NCBI RefSeq assembly: GCF_900104675.1
Contig: NZ_LT629945.1
Location: 67,001-131,000 of the forward strand
Direction of reading: 5' to 3'
DNA length: 64,000 nucleotides
Source of the DNA: Angelakisella massiliensis
GTDB lineage: Bacteria; Bacillota; Clostridia; Oscillospirales; Ruminococcaceae
In this document: piece by piece, positions 59,249-64,000 of the stretch
How positions within the stretch are numbered: the first letter of the stretch is position 1
How the letters are laid out: every line of letters starts with the position of its first letter
Made by a program: the position numbers and the translations under genes
The notes under the pieces: generated by a model
Seen by the model: only the letters and a program-made list of their open reading frames with translations
What the model was told of the DNA's origin: nothing
The model's database searches: none

Positions 59249-59896
59249 TTATTGCCTGGGAATCAATGATTCCATTCTGTCCAGTTCCTGCTGAAGCTCA
59301 GAGAGAAACCGGCTCAAATGAAAGCCGTCGCAAACACTGTGATGGACCTGCGCCGCCAGCGGCAGCAGCCACCGGTCTCCCCTCTGGCTCAGTTTTCCCA
59401 TGGTGAAAATAGGGGGCAGGTAATCATAGCCCTTTTGCAGGTTGAGGTTGAACGCAGTAAAGGAGGCCCAGGGGATCATGGAAACTGGAAAAGTATTTTC
59501 AGGTACGTTTTCTTTGGCTGTCATGCCACGATTTTCCCCATACAGTCGCTTGTCCTCTTCATACCGTTTCAAAAAGACCTGCCAATCCGGGTCATAGAGG
59601 GTCCATATGTTGGAGAAAGTCTCGTCTTCGGGGTGAAAAATGGTGTAGCAGGGATGCATTTCACTATACACGCCGGGTTTCCCATCGGGACCTATGGCCA
59701 TGCGGAACTCCTCATGGCGATTGACCACCATAGCCAAAAGATGGAGCATCGCTGGATACAGCCGCCGCTGAGCCTTTCGGACAGCGGTCACGTCCAGCTC
59801 CACCGTCATACTGTAGGTACAGGGGACCTGATAAAAATAGTGGTCAAAATATTCCTGCCGCTTCCAATTCTGCCCAGGAACAGGTGTAAAGGTCAT
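59249..59896 (-). CDS. Chloramphenicol acetyltransferase-like protein (type A CAT family)
   Basis: 215-aa protein matching CatA length and order: WKRQEYFDHYFYQVPCTYSM near residue 11, EEFRMAIGPDGKPGVY, WASFTAFNLNLQKGYDYLPP, and the catalytic-His motif QVHHSVCDGFHLSRF near residue 185. Classical members O-acetylate chloramphenicol with acetyl-CoA; some chromosomal homologues have other or unproven activity. GGAGGGG precedes ATG 59896. It sits in an operon with housekeeping genes, with no mobile element nearby, so it looks native. Confidence 0.85.
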   Translation of the reverse strand: MTFTPVPGQNWKRQEYFDHYFYQVPCTYSMTVELDVTAVRKAQRRLYPAMLHLLAMVVNRHEEFRMAIGPDGKPGVYSEMHPCYTIFHPEDETFSNIWTLYDPDWQVFLKRYEEDKRLYGENRGMTAKENVPENTFPVSMIPWASFTAFNLNLQKGYDYLPPIFTMGKLSQRGDRWLLPLAAQVHHSVCDGFHLSRFLSELQQELDRMESLIPRQ

Positions 59897-59915
59897 CTTT
59901 TCCCCTCCATTTTAT

Positions 59916-60263
59916 TTAAAAACACTTTTCCAGCACCACTGTCACTTTGTTTTCTTCCACCCGGATATCCGCCTTGTCGATCATCTGACCTACCAAATAC
60001 AGCTCACTGTCCCGGCCGCTTTCCCGTTCTCCCGCCAGCTCCCAGTAATATTCCAAAATGGATTCATCCTTGGGGCCATTGAGATATCGGTCCAAATGCT
60101 CCAGGTCCTCCCGGCTGGCCGGATCATAATCACTTTCCATAGCGATGCGGTATCCCACATCCAGATGTTCATAATCAATATGAATTTTCTGGCCGCCTAC
60201 AGAAAAGAAGAACAGCATCATTTCATCAATAATTTTGGAAATACGTTTGCGGATATGCTTCAT
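59916..60263 (-). CDS. Conserved-looking hypothetical protein next to DUF1576 gene
   Basis: 115-aa soluble protein, beginning MKHIRKRISKIIDEMMLFFF and containing DVGYRIAMESDYDPASREDL, with many charged residues and a C-terminal strand pattern (KADIRVEENKVTVVLEKCF). No domain recognised. It starts four bases after the DUF1576 stop, so it is probably translated with it and may be its cytosolic partner. ATG 60263 behind AAAGGAA is preferred over an earlier in-frame start. Confidence 0.7.
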   Translation of the reverse strand: MKHIRKRISKIIDEMMLFFFSVGGQKIHIDYEHLDVGYRIAMESDYDPASREDLEHLDRYLNGPKDESILEYYWELAGERESGRDSELYLVGQMIDKADIRVEENKVTVVLEKCF

Positions 60264-60267
60264 TGGT

Positions 60268-61539
60268 TCAGATTCCTTTCTCCTTCTGGAACACTTCAAT
60301 CAGTGGAATCAAAATAATGCAGACCAGTCCGGCAGAAAAACCGTTGTTATAAAGGTTCAGTCCTCCGTGAAGGGCTCCCACGCACAGCACTACCGAAGAA
60401 TGGATCAGCCCCGCCGCCAGGCCCCATATAAAGCCATACTCTCCGGCAATGGGCGCCAGCGCGGTGCAGAACAGCGCCGCAATCTGCACTGACGGCGTGG
60501 TCATAGTCCACACCTTGAAAAAGGAGCCCAGCACCACTCCCAGCATAACGGGCGTAATGTTCTTTAAATGCTTTCCAAAGGCTCCAAAGCCCATTACCGT
60601 GAAAATGCCTCCCAAAGTGGGACCATTGAGATCTCCTCCGATAGCCAGCATATAGGCAGTGGAAAACAATCCCACCAAGCCCATATTCATCAAAGTAACT
60701 GCAAATCCATCCATGGCCACAAAGTCCGCCACCGAGCGTCCGGAATGGCGGGTGATACGCCACAATCCCCGCAATTTGTGTCCATTACAGAGAAAACCCA
60801 CTGCCAGCATTGTGCCGAATACCACTGTCAGATATATTGCCATCGGTACATTATACCCCGTTGCCCAAAGCAGCGGAGTATTGGGTGCATAGCCGATGGA
60901 TTTGCTCAAAGACATCACCATCAGCCCCACAATTCCGGCAGCAAAACCTATATTATAAAGATTGTAGCCCTGATGAATCCGCAGGGTATAGGAGGCGATG
61001 GGGGGCAGGATAAATCCGATAAACAGTCCAGCCCCCACAGCGCCGATCAACCGCAGAGGCAGCGGCAGAGGAGCATAAACCGCAAATTCGCTGACCACCG
61101 GCCCCAGGCAGGTACCAAAAAGAGCGATATAAATATATCGGCTCATTTTTTCCCTCTGATAGCGGGCATAGAGCCATACCCCCGCCAGAATGGGGAGGAT
61201 ATTGAGCGCGTTTTTGCCGAACAGGGCAAAGCCTGCCATCAGGCTGAGACTGGCCACAGTACCGCCTGTGTAGCGGAGGCGCAGCACCAGGGTCAGCAAA
61301 AAGCCCACCAGCATCACACAACCGGCATTGAAGAAAGCTGCTCCCGGCCCTGCCAAAGCCATATAATCGGTAATCAGACCGCAAGGGGCAAGCTGGATGG
61401 TCCAAAAGCCCGCAAGCACCTTTTCCGGGGCTTCCAGTAAAAAAGCGGCTATAAACAGACTGAGGTTGAGCGCTGCCATCACCGTACGCATCGGGTCCCC
61501 CGTCAGATGTTTCTTGAAGGCGGAAAGCGATGCCGTCAT
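60268..61539 (-). CDS. DUF1576 family integral membrane protein
   Basis: 423-aa polytopic protein with about 11-12 hydrophobic segments. The two halves look related: YNLYNIGFAAGIVGLMVMSL in the first and LNLYNNGFSAGLVCIILIPL in the second each carry an LYN-x-GF-x-AG motif, suggesting an internal duplication as in transporters. Function unknown. The ATG at 61539 has AAGGGGG six bases upstream; ATG 61545 is two codons earlier but abuts that site. Confidence 0.85.
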   Translation of the reverse strand: MTASLSAFKKHLTGDPMRTVMAALNLSLFIAAFLLEAPEKVLAGFWTIQLAPCGLITDYMALAGPGAAFFNAGCVMLVGFLLTLVLRLRYTGGTVASLSLMAGFALFGKNALNILPILAGVWLYARYQREKMSRYIYIALFGTCLGPVVSEFAVYAPLPLPLRLIGAVGAGLFIGFILPPIASYTLRIHQGYNLYNIGFAAGIVGLMVMSLSKSIGYAPNTPLLWATGYNVPMAIYLTVVFGTMLAVGFLCNGHKLRGLWRITRHSGRSVADFVAMDGFAVTLMNMGLVGLFSTAYMLAIGGDLNGPTLGGIFTVMGFGAFGKHLKNITPVMLGVVLGSFFKVWTMTTPSVQIAALFCTALAPIAGEYGFIWGLAAGLIHSSVVLCVGALHGGLNLYNNGFSAGLVCIILIPLIEVFQKEKGI

Positions 61540-61568
61540 ATACATCCCCCTTTTTCTCTGTACTGTGT

Positions 61569-62195
61569 TTACGGACGGATGAAGTTTGTGCGGCTGTCCC
61601 TGCGCAGCTGAGGCAAAGACAAACCGCTGTCCCGGCCCGCCTGGATGCACCGCAGCAGCCATGCCATATTCCGGGCCAGATTTTCCATGGTTTGCAGCCC
61701 CTCCGCGTCCTGCAAAACTTCCTCGGGGGTATTTCCATGGACCATATTCCAGTAGCTGGAGGAGACCACCGGCATATTGCAAATGGTGAAATATTTGTTC
61801 ATTACATCAATGGAGGCGGTAGTTCCTGCCCGGCGTGCCGAAGCCACAGAAGCCCCCGGTTTGAAGGCAAAGGCTTTTCCTCCAGCGTAAAAGACCCGGT
61901 CCAGAATGGACAGGACCCGTCCGCTGGGATGGGCATAGTAAACGGGGGTACCAAAGACAAAACCATCCGCCTGACGGGCTTTTTCAATGATATCGTTTAC
62001 CGGATCATCACGGAAAATACACCCGCCGCCCTCTTTACATTTTCCACAGGCGATGCAGTCCCTCACCGGACCGTTTCCCAGCTGAACCAGCTCCCATTCC
62101 AGACCCTCCCGCTCCAATTGGGCCGCCACGGCCATCAGTGCCGTGTAGGTACATCCTTTTGCTCTGGGGCTGCCATTGATCAGTAATACCTTCAT
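61569..62195 (-). CDS. Flavodoxin-fold NAD(P)H-dependent FMN reductase-like protein
   Basis: 208-aa protein with the FMN-phosphate loop LLINGSPRAKGCTYTALMAV, the iron-sulfur-type cysteine motif RDCIACGKCKEGGGCIF (residues ~44-62), and DGFVFGTPVYYAHPSGRVLS for flavin stacking, as in iron-sulfur flavoproteins and multimeric flavodoxin reductases. The substrate is unknown. First gene of the leftward run with DUF1576, CAT-like and proC genes. Confidence 0.88.
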   Translation of the reverse strand: MKVLLINGSPRAKGCTYTALMAVAAQLEREGLEWELVQLGNGPVRDCIACGKCKEGGGCIFRDDPVNDIIEKARQADGFVFGTPVYYAHPSGRVLSILDRVFYAGGKAFAFKPGASVASARRAGTTASIDVMNKYFTICNMPVVSSSYWNMVHGNTPEEVLQDAEGLQTMENLARNMAWLLRCIQAGRDSGLSLPQLRRDSRTNFIRP

Positions 62196-62475
62196 CCTTC
62201 TTCCTCCTCACTAGCCCTCTGGATTTGTTCCGGAAAGGGCGATTTTAATCATTTTTATCATACCATATCATCCGCGGCCTTGACAATGCGCCTTTTCTTT
62301 CTCACCGCCAAATGTCACCCGTGGAAAAAAACCAAAAGCAATCTCCGGCCGAATTGAAGAAAGCTCTGCCGGCAGGGCATTCTGCGTCCAAAGGCCAAGC
62401 TTCCCGGCATCTTTTTCCCGCAGCCATCTTCCGGCAAGTTCCAAGTAATCAAAAGACAGAACCTTTCTCCCGCAG

Positions 62476-62626
62476 TAAACAGCGAGCGGCTTTGTCCGGC
62501 TTTACCCGGGCAAATAGCGAGCGGGCGGTACCACCTCTTTCAGAATAAGAACAGAAACCATTCCTCACATCCGTTCCCCTTAGCACTAAAAGGTACCGGC
62601 CAAAACAGTGGCAGGTACCTTCCCTT
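62476..62626. repeat. Second repeat family, unit 1
   Basis: Segment beginning CAGCGAGCGGCTTTGTCCGG and ending near a GGTACC/GGTACC stem (62590-62621). It aligns along its whole ~150 bases with 62930-63077. Shared blocks include TTGTCCGGCTTTACCCGG, GCGAGCGG and CTAAAAGGTAC. The preceding bases 62196-62475 hold no recognisable gene. Confidence 0.7.
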
Positions 62627-62656
62627 TTTTCCTTATGAAATGAAAATCACTCCCGC

Positions 62657-62880
62657 CCCCAAAAGGTTGATAGCGCAGCGAAGGCGTTGTGAGGGCGCTT
62701 GTTACCCCTAAAGGGTACAGGCAACCGAGCAGCCGAAGCAAGCGGGACCTTTTGGGGAGAAGGAGCGGTGACGGAGCGGTCGAGGAATGCCCAATTCTCA
62801 ATTGGGTGTTCCGAGAGTAGCGCAGTCCACCGCGACGCGGGTTTCCAAAGGGACAAGTCCCTTTGGGTGTAACCCCCGTC
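62657..62880. repeat. Palindromic GC-rich insert between the two repeat units
   Basis: Arms CCCCAAAAGGT and ACCTTTTGGGG (62657-62667 with 62747-62757), a CCCAATT/AATTGGG hairpin (about 62790-62806), and the palindrome CCAAAGGGAC-AA-GTCCCTTTGG at 62845-62866. It encodes only spurious frames. Confidence 0.6.
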
Positions 62881-62929
62881 ACCAACTTTTACCCAACAGG
62901 CATCCTGGATAAAGGAGCAATCCCCGTCC

Positions 62930-63077
62930 AAAAGCAGCGAGTGGATTGTCCGGCTTTACCCGGACAACCGGCGAGCGGACGGTTCTGCCTCTGCCATGAC
63001 AGGAGCAGAAACTATCCCTCCTGCCCGTTCCTTTAAAACTAAAAGGTACAGTCCAAAACATCGGCAGGCACTTTCCC
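62930..63077. repeat. Second repeat family, unit 2
   Basis: Diverged copy of 62476-62626, about 454 bases downstream, same orientation. Its terminal stem is degraded relative to unit 1. Confidence 0.7.
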
Positions 63078-63095
63078 GGACTAACCCACCCGCTG

Positions 63096-63260
63096 CAGCC
63101 ACAACAATGGGTTTCCAAAGGGACAAGTCCCTTTGGGCGCATCCCTTGGCACAATCCTTTGATTAAACTTCAGCCAGATAAGAGGCACCATCTCTGCCAG
63201 GCATGTGGAATGGACTTCAACCCAGCAAAAGTCCCTTTGGGCGTAACCCCCTCCCCAAAA
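63096..63260. repeat. Further copies of the CCAAAGGGAC palindrome
   Basis: The 22-base palindrome of 62845-62866 recurs exactly at 63115-63136 with the same GGGTTT prefix, and its right half (AAAGTCCCTTTGGGCG) recurs near 63228-63243. Confidence 0.65.
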
Positions 63261-63325
63261 CTTCCGATCTATCCACTCCCAATCACAGGCCAGCACCCTG
63301 CACCCGCACCTTGTCAGACACACCA

Positions 63326-63352
63326 AAGCCCCCGGGAAATATCCCAGGGGCC
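63326..63352 (-). terminator. Terminator after the glutamate synthase-type gene
   Basis: GCCCCCGGGA and TCCCAGGGGC pair across TATT, 40 bases past the stop on the minus strand; only a short T-run follows. Confidence 0.65.
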
Positions 63353-63389
63353 TGCATTTTTAATTTAAATCATCAGATCAGAACGTTTC

Positions 63390-64000
63390 TCAGCCCTGCT
63401 CTTTACCCTTGATATACCGGTCAATGGCGGCAGCGGCATTCTTGCCGGCTCCCATAGCCAGAATGACAGTGGCGGCGCCGGTGACGGCGTCTCCTCCGGC
63501 GTAAACGCCCTCTCTGGTGGTGAGGCCATCATCGCCGTTGGTGACAATGCAGCCGTGGCGGTTGGTCTCCAGTCCGGGAGTGGTGCTGCGGATCAGGGGA
63601 TTGGGGCTGGTGCCGATGGACATGATCATACAGTCCACATCCAGCGTAAAGGTGCATCCTTCCTTGGGGACAGGACGGCGGCGCCCGGAAGCGTCCGGCT
63701 CACCCAGCTCCATCTCCTGGCAGACAATACCTTTGACCATGCCTTTTTCGTCCCCCAACACTTCGATGGGGTTGGAGAGGGTCTTGAAGATGATCCCCTC
63801 CTCCACAGCGTGCTCTATTTCCTCGGCCCGGGCAGGCAGTTCCTCCATGCCCCGGCGGTAAACGATATACACTTCTTCCGCTCCCAGGCGTTTGGCGCAC
63901 CGGGCCGCGTCCATGGCAACGTTGCCGCCGCCCACTACCGCCACCCGTTTGGCGTGCTGCACCGGGGTCTTGCTGTCTGGGCGGTAGGCTTTCATCAGAT
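63390..64000 (-). CDS. Glutamate synthase small subunit-type FAD/NAD(P)-binding oxidoreductase (cut by window edge)
   Basis: C-terminal ~200 residues; the frame continues leftwards through LMKAYRPDSKTPV to the window edge, so the gene starts beyond 64000. VAVVGGGNVAMDAARCAKRL is the NADPH Rossmann motif, VYIVYRRGMEELPARAEEIE follows as in GltD, and EGVYAGGDAVTGAATVILAM is the C-terminal FAD motif. The family transfers electrons from NADPH to glutamate synthase or ferredoxin-type partners (GltD, NfnB-like). Which one cannot be told from this piece. Confidence 0.92.
   Translation of the reverse strand, partial: LMKAYRPDSKTPVQHAKRVAVVGGGNVAMDAARCAKRLGAEEVYIVYRRGMEELPARAEEIEHAVEEGIIFKTLSNPIEVLGDEKGMVKGIVCQEMELGEPDASGRRRPVPKEGCTFTLDVDCMIMSIGTSPNPLIRSTTPGLETNRHGCIVTNGDDGLTTREGVYAGGDAVTGAATVILAMGAGKNAAAAIDRYIKGKEQG

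Noticed and set aside
62586-63326. Overlapping minus-strand frames with PKGTCPFGNP-like peptides
   Set aside because: They arise from the repeated CCAAAGGGAC palindrome and lack start signals.

Overview
The window looks like a chromosomal segment of a low-oxygen gut Firmicute, probably a class Clostridia, Oscillospiraceae-type bacterium (Flavonifractor / Pseudoflavonifractor / Intestinimonas-like). That placement is inferred from moderately high GC, AGGAGG-type ribosome binding sites, frequent GTG/TTG starts, sigma-A promoters, a threonine T-box, a CIRCE-controlled clpB, RNase Y, and a tuf-fusA-rpsG-rpsL / rpoBC arrangement. I see no prophage, integrase, transposase or CRISPR array.

Layout. 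1-10.9 kb: mixed housekeeping genes: 3' end of an iron alcohol dehydrogenase, ppa, a small amidase-like protein, a GNAT enzyme, a tiny membrane protein coupled to an XRE regulator, tRNA-Pro and tRNA-Gln, a DUF624 membrane protein, glpK behind a leader terminator, two methyltransferases, and ybaK. 11-22.6 kb: a citrate-utilisation cluster, read leftwards as citDEF - tctCBA - citG - citX from one promoter, with an aconitase-family hydratase and a divergent LysR regulator upstream. Together they would bind and import a tricarboxylate (TctABC), isomerise or dehydrate it (hydratase), build and attach the lyase prosthetic group (CitG, CitX), and cleave the substrate (CitDEF). No citC is visible here.

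22.9-31 kb: thrS with a T-box leader, rny, a PadR-DUF1700-DUF4097 operon, and a 3-hydroxyisobutyrate dehydrogenase-family enzyme. 31.5-45.2 kb: leftward rpoB-rpoC and rpsL-rpsG-fusA-tuf, with a divergent S1-domain protein gene. 45.8-51 kb: clpB with CIRCE, a LarA-family protein and a divergent ModE-like regulator. 51.9-58.3 kb: leftward bcp - yihY-like - nitrilase-like - malQ - glgP, ending in glycogen and maltodextrin breakdown. 58.4-62.2 kb: leftward flavodoxin-like - DUF1576 - 115-aa protein - CAT-like - proC. 62.2-63.4 kb: gene-free repeats. 63.4-64 kb: 3' end of a glutamate synthase small-subunit-type gene.

The most unusual signal is a family of four highly structured non-coding repeats (27.2, 45.2, 48.7 and 51.1 kb). 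Each has about five stem-loops with compensatory changes between copies. Each is bracketed by two copies of a terminator-like hairpin unique to that site, 232-239 bp apart. This looks like a small mobile or duplicating element that targets intrinsic terminators. A similar bracketing occurs beside tRNA-Pro, and a second repeat family fills 62.4-63.3 kb.
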